A DNA stretch of 47,810 bases from an uncultured Bacteroidales bacterium. Lineage in GTDB: Bacteria > Bacteroidota > Bacteroidia > Bacteroidales > F082. Positions 31,410 through 39,412 of this stretch are shown piece after piece. Both the position numbers and the translations under genes were made by a program. A model generated the notes under the pieces. That model ran no database searches. It worked only from the letters and a program-made list of their open reading frames with translations, and had not been told where the DNA came from. The DNA is taken from NCBI GenBank assembly GCA_900318465.1, contig ONKQ01000018.1:1-47810 (forward strand). Reading direction: 5' to 3'. Numbering within the stretch: position 1 is the first letter of the stretch; every line of letters begins with the position of its first letter.

Positions 31410-32276
31410 TTAAAGGCTTGAATAACTCGGCGAGAAGGTGTCGCCCAAGCTAACATCGCCAGTAGTCAGTCCTTTCTTGAGCCAGCGCGAGCGTTGGGCC
31501 GAGGTGCCGTGGTTGAAGGTTTCAGGCGCGGTGCGACCGTAGGCTTGCTTCTGGAGGTAGTCGTCGCCGATTTTGGCAGCGGCATTCAGTGCCTCCTCAA
31601 TGTCGCCGTCTTCAAGCGAGCCGAACATTTTGTTGTCGTTGTAGGCCCACACGCCGGCGAAGAAGTCGGCCTGCAATTCGAGGCGCACGCTCACTTCGTT
31701 CGATTTGGGCGTGTTGCGGCCATATTGCGCCATCTGCTGGTGCGCCTGACCCAAAATGCCGAGTTCGTTTTGCACATGGTGGCCAACCTCGTGGGCAATG
31801 ACGTAGGCGTAGGCAAAGTCGCCGTCGGCTCCGATTTGGCGTTTCATGCTCTTGAAAAACTCAAGGTCAAGGTAAACCGTGTTGTCGGCGGAGCAATAGA
31901 AAGGCCCGCCCGCCGAGGTTGCGTTGCCACAGCCCGAGTTGACGGCATCGCTGTAGATGACCATCTTGGGGGCGTGGTAGGTGCGGCCCATTTTCTGGAA
32001 TTCGCGCGTCCACACGTCCTCGGTGCCGGCGAGGATGCGCTTGCAGAATGTCATCAACTCGGCATCCACTTGGCTGTAGTCCTTGCCGTCGTCGACGTAT
32101 TCTGTCTGGGTTGTCGAACTCATTTGTTCCATGACAGCACTCGGGTCGCCGCCAAGCAGACTGATGAGCAAATAAATCACGATTCCGCCGATACCGATTC
32201 CACCGGCAGCGGCAGCGGTTTTCTTCCCTCTGCGGTCTTCCACATTGGTACTTTCTCTTCTTCCTTCTAATTTCAT
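31410..32276 (-). CDS. Neutral zinc metallopeptidase (YpfJ/KPN_02809 family)
   Basis: This 288-residue protein begins MKLEGRRESTNVEDRRGK, the conserved start of this family. One transmembrane helix follows (about 24-43, GGIGIGGIVIYLLISLL). The peptidase part contains the zinc motif HEVGHHVQ at about 165, with further conserved SVRLELQADFFAGVWA and TFNHGTSAQRSRWLKKG blocks. The domain probably faces the periplasm. Physiological substrates are not established. It is transcribed on its own; a TAATTTTG -7 element lies on the complement of 32306-32313, close to the divergent promoter for the gene at 32477. Confidence 0.92.
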   Translation of the reverse strand: MKLEGRRESTNVEDRRGKKTAAAAGGIGIGGIVIYLLISLLGGDPSAVMEQMSSTTQTEYVDDGKDYSQVDAELMTFCKRILAGTEDVWTREFQKMGRTYHAPKMVIYSDAVNSGCGNATSAGGPFYCSADNTVYLDLEFFKSMKRQIGADGDFAYAYVIAHEVGHHVQNELGILGQAHQQMAQYGRNTPKSNEVSVRLELQADFFAGVWAYNDNKMFGSLEDGDIEEALNAAAKIGDDYLQKQAYGRTAPETFNHGTSAQRSRWLKKGLTTGDVSLGDTFSPSYSSL

Positions 32277-32354
32277 GATGATTCGTTTTTAGAGATTGAT
32301 GGGGGCAAAATTAGGAAAAAACCAAAACAGATTCCCAATTTTCCGAAAAAACTG

Positions 32355-32362
32355 TAATTTTG
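32355..32362 (+). promoter_or_regulatory. -7 element for the small-protein/5'-nucleotidase operon
   Basis: TAATTTTG lies about 115 nt before the ATG at 32477. A copy of a dispersed palindromic repeat fills the leader. Confidence 0.5.
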
Positions 32363-32450
32363 CTTCGTCGCTTTGCGTCATGGCAAGCGGAGCGCGGCTG
32401 TCCAGATGACAAACTATCCGGATTGCTTCGTTACTCGCAATGACGCAAGG
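32361..32450. repeat. Pair of GGATTGCTTCG-family palindromic repeats
   Basis: TGCTTCGTCGCTTTGCGTCA (32361-32380) and GGATTGCTTCGTTACTCGCA (32420-32439, continuing ATGACGCAAGG) are two related copies in one leader. Confidence 0.6.
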
Positions 32451-32476
32451 CTGAAACAATTAAACGACTTAACAAT

Positions 32477-32671
32477 ATGAAAGCTTTCGTCAACGACACC
32501 GAGGTGCGCACTTATTACGGCGCAAAAGTGAAATCAGTGGTGCTGGCCTATTGCCGCGCCAAAAACCTGCCGCTCAAGCTCGACGGCATAACAGTGAGAG
32601 ACGCCTACGGCAACCTCGTCGACCTCGACGGCTCGCTCCGTGCCAATTCAAGAATCTACGTAAAACTCTAA
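32477..32671 (+). CDS. Small cytosolic protein, beta-grasp-like appearance
   Basis: The product is 64 residues with no signal peptide. The pattern is: strand MKAFVNDTEVRTYYG, helix AKVKSVVLAYCRAKNL, strand LKLDGITVRDAYG, then NLVDLDGSLRANSRIYVKL. Strand-helix-strand-strand with an ending in an Ile-x-Val strand suggests a compact ubiquitin-like (beta-grasp) fold, but this is inference from pattern only. The lipoprotein 5'-nucleotidase gene follows after 5 nt. No C-terminal Gly-Gly is present, so it is not a ThiS/MoaD-type carrier. I do not recognise the family. Confidence 0.65.
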   Translation: MKAFVNDTEVRTYYGAKVKSVVLAYCRAKNLPLKLDGITVRDAYGNLVDLDGSLRANSRIYVKL

Positions 32672-32676
32672 ACATT

Positions 32677-34128
32677 ATGAAACAACTCGTCAAACTGACT
32701 TTGGTGGCTTGCGCCTCCGTGTTGCTCTTCTCGGCCTGTAAGACCCAAGAAATGAAAACGAGGGAGGAAGCCGAGCAAAAGATTTATGTCGTCTCCACCA
32801 ACGACATGCACGCCAACATCGACAACTTCCCTAAAATGGCTGGTTTAATTGACAGCCTCCGCAGTGTCCATCCCGACCTGCTCCTGTTCGGCGCGGGCGA
32901 CAACCGCTCGGGCAACCCCATCAACGACCGATGCGATGAACCCGGACACCCGATGTGCGAACTGATGAACGCCGTCGGCTTCGACCTCTCGACCTTCGGC
33001 AACCATGAATGGGACGGCGGTCCCATTGCCTTGCGCAATGTGCTCACATGGGCCAAGTTCCCCTTCGTGTGCGCCAATGTTACTTTCGACGACACTTTGC
33101 GGATGCCCAATGTTTATCCTTACCGAATATTTGAGCGCAACGGACTGAAAATCGGTGTGATAGGCGGCATCCAAGTGGGCGTGAACGGTTTGCCCGATTT
33201 CCACCCGAAAAATGCCGGAGGTTCGCATTTCGTCTCCCTCAATGAGGTCTTGCCCAAATACATCGAAGAACTGAAGGATTGTAACGCCGTTTTCCTGCTC
33301 TCGCACTGCGGCTTTGAGGATGACTGCGAAACCGCCGCGAAGTTTCCCCAATTGGATGCCATTTTCGGCGGACACAGCCACACCCGCGTTGAGAAGAAAC
33401 AAATCGTAGACGGCGTGTTGGTCACGCAGGCCGAGTCAAAGGTGAAATATGTCACCCTCAGCACTTTCACTTTCCGCAATGGCAAAATCGTCGACAAGGA
33501 AATGCAACTGCTCTCCATTAAGAATTTCCCGAAGCGCAACGCGGAAGTGCAAAAAATGGTGAACAAATTCAATAGCGACCCGTATTTCTGCACGGTGGTT
33601 GCCAACAACCTAACGCCTGTCAAGAGTTACGAGTCGCTCGGCTGCCTGATGACCGATGCCATCCGTTATACTTTGGATGCCGACATGAGTTTCCAGAATC
33701 CGGGCGGTGTGCGCTACGACACCCTTTCGGCACGCCCCATGACCATCAAGGATATTTTTGCCCTCGACCCCTTCGACAACGAAATCATCGCCTTCACGCT
33801 CAGCGGACAGGAAATCATCAATCTGATGCAGTCGTGCTTCGTCACCGACCACGGCCCCATCTATTGCTCGGGCTGCTCCTATACTTATAAGGTGAACGAT
33901 AAAGGCGAAATGACCGACATCGAAGTGACTTTGGAGAACGGCAAGCCGTTGGACCTCAACGCCAAATACAACATCGTGATGAACAGTTACATGTCGTCCG
34001 TGTTCAACTACAAGCATGAGGACGCAGGGCGATCCACCTTCAGGACATCCAACGATCTGATGATGGAATACCTGTCGAAACACCCTGAGATTAACTATGG
34101 AAAGGTTTCGAGGGTGAGTGAGAAATGA
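32677..34128 (+). CDS. 5'-nucleotidase / metallophosphatase lipoprotein (UshA-like)
   Basis: The product is 483 residues from the ATG at 32677, which opens a lipoprotein signal (LLFSAC, Cys at about 21). The metallophosphatase domain (about 35-280) has STNDMHANID, GAGDNRSGNP, FGNHEWDGGP, LLSHCGFEDD and FGGHSHTR, which together bind two metal ions. A short linker leads to the 5'-nucleotidase C-terminal domain (about 300-480) with LTPVKSYESLGCLMTDAI, FQNPGGVR and FALDPFDNEI. It likely hydrolyses extracytoplasmic nucleotides for salvage; upp lies 1.2 kb downstream on the same strand. It follows the small protein by 5 nt, consistent with an operon. Confidence 0.92.
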   Translation: MKQLVKLTLVACASVLLFSACKTQEMKTREEAEQKIYVVSTNDMHANIDNFPKMAGLIDSLRSVHPDLLLFGAGDNRSGNPINDRCDEPGHPMCELMNAVGFDLSTFGNHEWDGGPIALRNVLTWAKFPFVCANVTFDDTLRMPNVYPYRIFERNGLKIGVIGGIQVGVNGLPDFHPKNAGGSHFVSLNEVLPKYIEELKDCNAVFLLSHCGFEDDCETAAKFPQLDAIFGGHSHTRVEKKQIVDGVLVTQAESKVKYVTLSTFTFRNGKIVDKEMQLLSIKNFPKRNAEVQKMVNKFNSDPYFCTVVANNLTPVKSYESLGCLMTDAIRYTLDADMSFQNPGGVRYDTLSARPMTIKDIFALDPFDNEIIAFTLSGQEIINLMQSCFVTDHGPIYCSGCSYTYKVNDKGEMTDIEVTLENGKPLDLNAKYNIVMNSYMSSVFNYKHEDAGRSTFRTSNDLMMEYLSKHPEINYGKVSRVSEK

Positions 34129-34202
34129 TTTTTGGCACGGTTTTGGTAGTGTGATAGGGTGAACAACTAAACTGAAGTCAAACCCTCAAAACAATCGCAA
34201 CT

Positions 34203-35294
34203 ATGAAAGCCAAGAACATTTTGATGAGCATCCTGTTGGTAATGGGATCCATCGCAGCAAAAGCAGCCGGTTACCCGCCTGAACTCGCCTTGGTATCACA
34301 GCCGGTGATGGTGTACAACCACAACTCAATCACAGTCTACTACGACGTGGAGAACATCGGCGACTACACCTATAGGGGCGACATCTGCATCTACCTCGAC
34401 CCCGAATATGGTCACGAATACGTTGAGAAATACGTGAAAGTGCGCCCCGGTCGCATCAAGAGAATCGAAGTCGAGATTCCTTGCCGCGCCATCGACCGCC
34501 ACGTTGTTTACACGCTCATGCCCTACTACTCGATGGGTCGCGAACTCTACAGTTTCACCACCTTTGAATACTTCGAGCCTGTCCGCTTCTGCTGGCATGG
34601 GCCTCGCACCGAGCCTTGGGTGGTGATTCACATCGGACCAGTAATGCGCTACTATCACCGTCCCGGCACCTACCGCTACTACTACGACGGTTTCCGCCCG
34701 CCGATGCCCGTTGGCCCTGGAATGCCGCCCCCGATGGACCCGATGCACCACACCTACGGCTATCACCACAACAACGGCGGCTATCCTGCCACCCACGAGT
34801 GGAGCAACAAGCCTGAGCCGAAGCCCAACAACAATACGCCTGCACCCACTGCAACAGTCAGGCCGAAAGCCAACGGAGGCAGCATGAGCAATGGCAACAA
34901 CCACAGCGGTGGCAACCCACCCGCGCCGAACAACAACGGCGGCAACGTGAAGCCCAACAGACCCAACAACAACGGATCGAACAGTGGCAGAACGCCAAAC
35001 AACAGCAGCAACGTCGGTCGCCCGAACTCTAACAGCCGTCCAAGCGGAACCAGCAACAGCTCCACGACAGGACGCACGGGCAACAGCAGCTCCAACAGCC
35101 GCGTGGGAAACAACTCCAACAGCAGCCGCCCGAGCGGCACCTCCAACAGCTCCGCAAGCAGCCGCAGTGGTAACAGCAGCGTCAGCCGCAGCAACTCAAG
35201 CTCGAGCAGCAGCACTCGCAGCGCCAACGGCAGCTCCAGCAGCAGAAGCTCCTCATCAAACAGCAGCGCCGGAGCAGGCACCAGAGGCAGATAA
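34203..35294 (+). CDS. Secreted protein with long Asn/Ser/Gly/Arg-rich disordered tail
   Basis: This 363-residue protein has a signal peptide (about 1-21, ending AKA). A beta-sandwich-like domain (about 25-125) follows, with the pattern VMVYNHNSITVYYDVENIGD. Residues about 126-190 are rich in Tyr, His, Pro and Met. From about 200 the sequence is low-complexity Asn, Ser, Gly, Pro, Thr and Arg to the C-terminal GAGTRGR. The tail is basic, lacks Cys, and is probably disordered. I see no catalytic motif and no type IX CTD. Possible roles are nucleic-acid or polysaccharide binding outside the cell. A terminator hairpin follows the stop. Confidence 0.75.
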   Translation: MKAKNILMSILLVMGSIAAKAAGYPPELALVSQPVMVYNHNSITVYYDVENIGDYTYRGDICIYLDPEYGHEYVEKYVKVRPGRIKRIEVEIPCRAIDRHVVYTLMPYYSMGRELYSFTTFEYFEPVRFCWHGPRTEPWVVIHIGPVMRYYHRPGTYRYYYDGFRPPMPVGPGMPPPMDPMHHTYGYHHNNGGYPATHEWSNKPEPKPNNNTPAPTATVRPKANGGSMSNGNNHSGGNPPAPNNNGGNVKPNRPNNNGSNSGRTPNNSSNVGRPNSNSRPSGTSNSSTTGRTGNSSSNSRVGNNSNSSRPSGTSNSSASSRSGNSSVSRSNSSSSSSTRSANGSSSSRSSSSNSSAGAGTRGR

Positions 35295-35310
35295 AAACGA
35301 CAAAATCGAC

Positions 35311-35349
35311 AAAAAAGTTAGGACGGCCATCGGTCGCCCTAACTTTTTT
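35311..35349 (+). terminator. Terminator after the Asn/Ser-rich protein
   Basis: AAAAAAGTTAGG (35311-35322) is the exact complement of CCTAACTTTTTT (35338-35349). The hairpin may act in both directions. Confidence 0.85.
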
Positions 35350-35351
35350 CA

Positions 35352-35359
35352 TACCTTTG
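35352..35359 (+). promoter_or_regulatory. -7 element of the upp promoter
   Basis: TACCTTTG lies 3 nt after the preceding terminator and 17 nt before the GTG start of upp. The -33 position falls inside the terminator hairpin and is poorly matched. Confidence 0.5.
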
Positions 35360-35376
35360 CCAAAATCTTTCGAACC

Positions 35377-36039
35377 GTGAAAACCGTCAACTTTGCAGAA
35401 TCCAACAGCGTCATCAACCAATATGTCGCTGAACTGAGAAACGTCAGAACACAAACAGACCGCAACACCTTCCGCCACAACCTGCAACGCATCGGCCAAA
35501 TGATGGCCTACGAGGTGAGCAAGACTTTGCACTATTCCGAAAAGGAAATCCAAACCCCTTTGGACACGGCAAAAGTCAGCACGTTTGATGACAATATCGT
35601 GTTAGCCACTGTGTTTCGCGCTGGCCTGCCTTTCCACCAAGGTTTCTTAGACGTCTTCGACCATGCGGACAACGCTTTCGTTTCGGCTTACCGCTATTAT
35701 TTGGACGAAAAACATGAGAATGTCGGTATTAAAGTGGAATATCTCGCCGCTCCCGACCTCACCGACAAAACCGTCATCATCGCCGACCCGATGTTGGCCA
35801 CCGGTGGCAGCCTCGAATTGGCCTACCAAGCCCTATGTACCAAAGGCATACCGAAACATTTGCACCTGTGCTGCGTCATTGCCGCCCAAGCTGGTATCGA
35901 CAACCTCATGAAGTTGTTCCGTCCTTTGGACAATGTCACGTTATGGTGTGCCGCCATCGACCCGTTCCTGAACGAGCACAAATACATCGTTCCCGGTCTC
36001 GGCGATGCAGGCGATTTGGCCTACGGAGACAAAATCTGA
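35377..36039 (+). CDS. upp: Uracil phosphoribosyltransferase
   Basis: The product is 220 residues from the GTG at 35377. This start is chosen because no ATG occurs before the conserved core and the family begins with a sequence like KTVNFAESNSVIN. The substrate region has VFRAGLPFHQGFL. The PRPP-binding loop is VIIADPMLATGGS at about 129-141, and the uracil-binding C terminus reads PGLGDAGDLAYGDKI. The enzyme converts uracil and PRPP to UMP in the cytosol. With the 5'-nucleotidase upstream it fits pyrimidine salvage. The gene is convergent with elbB, only the stop codons separating them. Confidence 0.93.
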   Translation: MKTVNFAESNSVINQYVAELRNVRTQTDRNTFRHNLQRIGQMMAYEVSKTLHYSEKEIQTPLDTAKVSTFDDNIVLATVFRAGLPFHQGFLDVFDHADNAFVSAYRYYLDEKHENVGIKVEYLAAPDLTDKTVIIADPMLATGGSLELAYQALCTKGIPKHLHLCCVIAAQAGIDNLMKLFRPLDNVTLWCAAIDPFLNEHKYIVPGLGDAGDLAYGDKI

Positions 36040-36705
36040 TCAATCCCGCTTTCCGTCAAGCGTATCGATGATAGTACCAACCAAGTTGAAAGCCCCGTCG
36101 TAAACGTCTTTCAGCGTCGCGTCGAGCATATAGGCGGGCGTGGTGAAGACCAACATTTCGTTGTCGGCACACACGTCGCCATGCTCGGTTTGCACATGGT
36201 TTGCACCCATTTTCATAATATTATCAGCATCGGGAGTGCCATCGTTGCCCAAAGTGATACACACATCAGGGATGAGTTTGGCGAACATCACGGGCGAGAT
36301 GCACATTCCGCCGATGGGTTTGTTGGCCTCGCGCGTTTCAACGATGGCACGGGCCACATCGGGCTTCACCTCCATTTCGGCACCTTTATAGGCATAATCG
36401 CAAAGGTTCTTGGCCACGCCATAGCCGCCGCTGAAGAGCAGGGCATCATAATCCTCGGCCTTATATTCCTCGATGGGCTTCACCTGACTACGTGCCAAGC
36501 GTGCGGCTTCGGTAAGGATGTTGCGCTCCTCGTCGACTTTCTCACCGGTCAGATGGTCAATGACCTCGGTTTGAGGGCGATTGGGCGCAAAGCATTGGTA
36601 TTCACAATGATGCTGCCCGATGGAGAGCAAAAGGGTGATGGCTTCGTTGATTTCGCTGCCGTCCTTCCGACCGCAGCCTGCTAAAACTACTGCAAATTTC
36701 TTCAT
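36040..36705 (-). CDS. elbB: ElbB/DJ-1-superfamily glyoxalase-like protein
   Basis: The product is 221 residues from the ATG at 36705. It begins KKFAVVLAGCGRKDGSEINE, the signature of ElbB, and contains YDALLFSGGYGVAKNL and the nucleophile elbow PIGGMCISPV with Cys at about 137. ElbB belongs to the class I glutamine amidotransferase-like/DJ-1 superfamily; E. coli ElbB has weak glyoxalase activity and was linked to isoprenoid metabolism. Its real role is not settled. It stands alone on the minus strand; a TACCTTTG -7 element is on the complement of 36731-36738. Confidence 0.92.
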   Translation of the reverse strand: MKKFAVVLAGCGRKDGSEINEAITLLLSIGQHHCEYQCFAPNRPQTEVIDHLTGEKVDEERNILTEAARLARSQVKPIEEYKAEDYDALLFSGGYGVAKNLCDYAYKGAEMEVKPDVARAIVETREANKPIGGMCISPVMFAKLIPDVCITLGNDGTPDADNIMKMGANHVQTEHGDVCADNEMLVFTTPAYMLDATLKDVYDGAFNLVGTIIDTLDGKRD

Positions 36706-36791
36706 GTTGATTCGGATTTGATATTTGAGGCAAAGGTAAGGAAAATCCACCGAAACACCAGAAAAAGAGGACAAGTTTTTGCAAAAACACC

Positions 36792-36846
36792 CCTTCAACT
36801 CTGCGGAAAGTGCTTTTTTTTGATAGATTCCGCAGAGTTGAAGGCA
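36792..36846. repeat. 55-bp palindromic repeat, left copy flanking the ATPase gene
   Basis: Perfect 17-bp arms CCTTCAACTCTGCGGAA and TTCCGCAGAGTTGAAGG enclose a 19-nt loop with eight T residues. The copy at 38317-38371 is identical over 55 bp, loop included. Confidence 0.92.
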
Positions 36847-36854
36847 TATTTTCT

Positions 36855-36862
36855 TACTTTTG
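36855..36862 (+). promoter_or_regulatory. -7 element of the ATPase gene
   Basis: TACTTTTG lies 20 nt before the ATG and 8 nt after the palindrome. The -33 position falls inside the palindrome's right arm, so cruciform or protein binding there would affect transcription. Confidence 0.6.
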
Positions 36863-36882
36863 CAGCATCAAATCCATGAAAA

Positions 36883-38301
36883 ATGATTATTGGGAGAGCC
36901 AACGAAAAAGAAAAGATGATTCGGGCGTATCAGTCTGAATATTCGCAATTTGTAACTGTTTATGGGCGCAGGCGCGTAGGCAAGACCTTCTTCGTCAGGG
37001 AAACTTTTGGCTACAAATTCACCTTCGAACACGCAGGCGTGGCCCGCACCGACATGAAAGGGCAGTTGGCGGCATGGAAATCGTCGCTCCACGACGCGGG
37101 AATGGCCAAGCCGAAACTCCCCAAAAACTGGCTCGATGCTTTCGACATGCTCAAAGACCTCATCAAGGCCTCCGACGAGAGGAAAAAAGTCATCTTCATC
37201 GACGAAATGCCTTGGATGGACACCCTGCATTCAGGCTTCATTCCCGCTTTGGAACACTTTTGGAACGGTTGGGCTTCGGGACGGAAAGACATCCTTCTAA
37301 TCGTTTGCGGCTCAGCCACTTCGTGGATCATCAACAAACTCATCAAGGACCACGGCGGGCTGCGCGGACGGGTGACTGCAAAAATCCTCATCCAGCCGTT
37401 CACCCTTGCGGAATGTGAGCGTTATGCCAAAGCCTTCAAGTTGGGCATGAGCCGTAGGCAAATCGTTGAGGCTTATATGGTTATGGGCGGCATTCCCTAT
37501 TACTGGTCGTTTTTGGACAGGCAGAAAAGCCTCGCACAAAACATCGACGACCTGATTTTCGACCCGCAAGGAGAACTTTACAACGAATTTGACGCGCTTT
37601 ACGCCTCGCTGTTCAAGGATCCCGAAGCCTACATCCAAGCCATCACCATCCTCGGAAAAAAGAAAGCCGGCATGACCCGAGAAGATTTGGTTGCAGAAGG
37701 CATGGACGACAACGGCAAACTCACCAAAGTGCTCGCCGAACTCGAATATTGCGGTTTCATCAGGAAATACAACAACATCGGTTTCAAGAAGAAAAACGCT
37801 GTGTTTCAACTGATTGACCCATACACTTTGTTCTATTTCAGATTCATTGCGGAAAACACACGCTCCGACAAACATTTCTGGTCGGAGAACCAAAACTCGC
37901 CGCTGTATTACAATTGGTGCGGCTTGGCCTTCGAGCGGGTTTGCTTTGCCCACGAGGAGCAAATCCTTAGGGCTTTGGGCATTTCGGGCATCTCCACCGC
38001 TTTCTATTCGTGGCGCAGCGTTCCGAGCAAAACGACTGAAACCGGCGCGCAAGTCGATTTGGTCATCGACCGCACCGATGGGGTCATAAACCTTTGCGAA
38101 ATCAAGTTCACGAAAGAGCCTTTCACGGTAAACGCCGATGACGAATCGAATTTGGAGACGAAAATCGCCCGACTTTCCGAAGAAATCCGCACCGACAAAG
38201 CCATCCATTTGGTGCTGATTTCGGCCAAAGGCCTAAAGAAAAACGAATATTCAAGTATCTTTCAGAATATCATTACTTTAGAAGATTTATTCAAGGCATA
38301 A
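36883..38301 (+). CDS. Archaeal-type AAA ATPase with DUF234 C-terminal domain
   Basis: This 472-residue protein starts MIIGRANEKEKM, usual for this family. The P-loop is YGRRRVGKTF at about 27-36, and Walker B is KVIFIDEMPW at about 103-112. Sensor-like CGSATSW and arginine-rich GLRGRVTAKI follow. A winged helix region (about 255-315) links to the DUF234 domain (about 320-472), which contains a PD-(D/E)XK-like core GAQVDLVIDRTD ... NLCEIKF. The combination suggests an NTP-dependent nucleic-acid enzyme. Many Bacteroidetes carry several copies, and their role is unknown. The gene is enclosed by identical 55-bp palindromes, as if it were a cassette. Confidence 0.9.
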   Translation: MIIGRANEKEKMIRAYQSEYSQFVTVYGRRRVGKTFFVRETFGYKFTFEHAGVARTDMKGQLAAWKSSLHDAGMAKPKLPKNWLDAFDMLKDLIKASDERKKVIFIDEMPWMDTLHSGFIPALEHFWNGWASGRKDILLIVCGSATSWIINKLIKDHGGLRGRVTAKILIQPFTLAECERYAKAFKLGMSRRQIVEAYMVMGGIPYYWSFLDRQKSLAQNIDDLIFDPQGELYNEFDALYASLFKDPEAYIQAITILGKKKAGMTREDLVAEGMDDNGKLTKVLAELEYCGFIRKYNNIGFKKKNAVFQLIDPYTLFYFRFIAENTRSDKHFWSENQNSPLYYNWCGLAFERVCFAHEEQILRALGISGISTAFYSWRSVPSKTTETGAQVDLVIDRTDGVINLCEIKFTKEPFTVNADDESNLETKIARLSEEIRTDKAIHLVLISAKGLKKNEYSSIFQNIITLEDLFKA

Positions 38302-38316
38302 CCCTCCAAGAAATAG

Positions 38317-38371
38317 CCTTCAACTCTGCGGAAAGTGCTTTTTTTTGATAGATTCCGCAGAGTTGAAGGCA
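38317..38371. repeat. 55-bp palindromic repeat, right copy flanking the ATPase gene
   Basis: It is identical to 36792-36846 and begins 16 nt after the ATPase stop. CTTTTTT follows the right arm, so it could end transcription of the ATPase; it also lies just beyond the stop of the convergent hydratase gene. Confidence 0.92.
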
Positions 38372-38377
38372 CTTTTT

Positions 38378-39163
38378 TCATTCCCAACTCGGCTTCCGTT
38401 TCTCGAAAAACGCTTTCATCCCTTCTTGTCCCGCCTTTGAGACCCGCTGGGCGGCGATGAGAAGCGAAGTTTGGTAAAAAACAGGATTATTTGGATCGTT
38501 GGTGCCCGTCACCATGCGGAGGAGATTTTTGCACTCGACGATGGCATCGGGCGAAGCGTGAAGGAAATGGTCGATGTATTGTCGCTCAGTGTCAATCATT
38601 TCCGACTCATCGACAACCACATTCACCAAACGGAAATCCTTGGCCTCGGCTGCGGTGAAGCGGCGACCCGTCAGCATCAGTTCCTTGGCGGCGGTGTTGC
38701 CGATTTTGCTCACCACAAAAGGCGAAATGGTGGCCGGCGTAAGACCCAACTTGACCTCAGTGAAGGCGAACTTGGTCGCCTTCTCAGCAATGACAATGTC
38801 GGCGGCAGCAATGATGCCGTTGGCCCCGCCAATGCAAGCGCCATGCACATCCACGATGACGGCCTTGTTGCAATAATAAATGGTGCGGAACAGCTTGGAA
38901 AGCTTTTCTGCATCGGCAATGTTCTGCGCATGACTGAAACCTGCCATCGCCTTCATGTAAGTCAAATCGGCACCCGCACAAAATGCAGGGCCGTTGCCTT
39001 TCAAGACGATGACGCGGATGTCGTCGCGGCTGTTGAGCCAGTCGAAGGCCTCGGTCAATTCATGTATCAGAGTGTCATTCAGGGCATTGCGCACCTCAGG
39101 GCGGTCAAGGTTAATCCATGCCACACTTTCGCCTAATTGTACTTTTATAGTGTTGAAATCCAT
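38378..39163 (-). CDS. Enoyl-CoA hydratase/isomerase family protein, methylglutaconyl-CoA hydratase-like
   Basis: The product is 261 residues from the ATG at 39163. The crotonase fold is clear: LDRPEVRNALNDTLI, the oxyanion region GPAFCAGADLTYMKAMA, GACIGGANGIIAAADI and the catalytic-Glu segment FTEVKLGLTPATISPFV. The last segment and AGADL-x-YMK are typical of methylglutaconyl-CoA hydratases of leucine breakdown, though the substrate is not proven. The C terminus EGMKAFFEKRKPSW is typical of the family. It is a single gene here, convergent with the ATPase cassette. Confidence 0.88.
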   Translation of the reverse strand: MDFNTIKVQLGESVAWINLDRPEVRNALNDTLIHELTEAFDWLNSRDDIRVIVLKGNGPAFCAGADLTYMKAMAGFSHAQNIADAEKLSKLFRTIYYCNKAVIVDVHGACIGGANGIIAAADIVIAEKATKFAFTEVKLGLTPATISPFVVSKIGNTAAKELMLTGRRFTAAEAKDFRLVNVVVDESEMIDTERQYIDHFLHASPDAIVECKNLLRMVTGTNDPNNPVFYQTSLLIAAQRVSKAGQEGMKAFFEKRKPSWE

Positions 39164-39412
39164 AGCCGTCAGTTTTTCAGTTGAAAGTTGTTCGGTTGTT
39201 CGGTTTAGAGTTGAGACTGCAATATTCGTGAAAAAACGCCAATCTGACACAATCATTCCACAAAAAATTCGTTTCTTTGCACGCGGAATGGTTTTTGTAG
39301 CCTTCCCGCCCGCCCTGAAGGGGCGACACTTTTGTAATCCCCCAGCAGGCATCGGCTGCCACAAGGTGACAGCCCTACAACCCAACAAATGAACAACTGG
39401 TAATTGAACACA

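Noticed and set aside
34984-35376. Ala-rich upstream extension of the upp frame
   Set aside because: It overlaps the Asn/Ser-rich gene and a terminator; UPRT similarity begins at the GTG at 35377.
36792-38371. Insertion sequence around the ATPase gene
   Set aside because: No transposase, and no target-site duplication found outside the palindromes; kept as a cassette hypothesis only.
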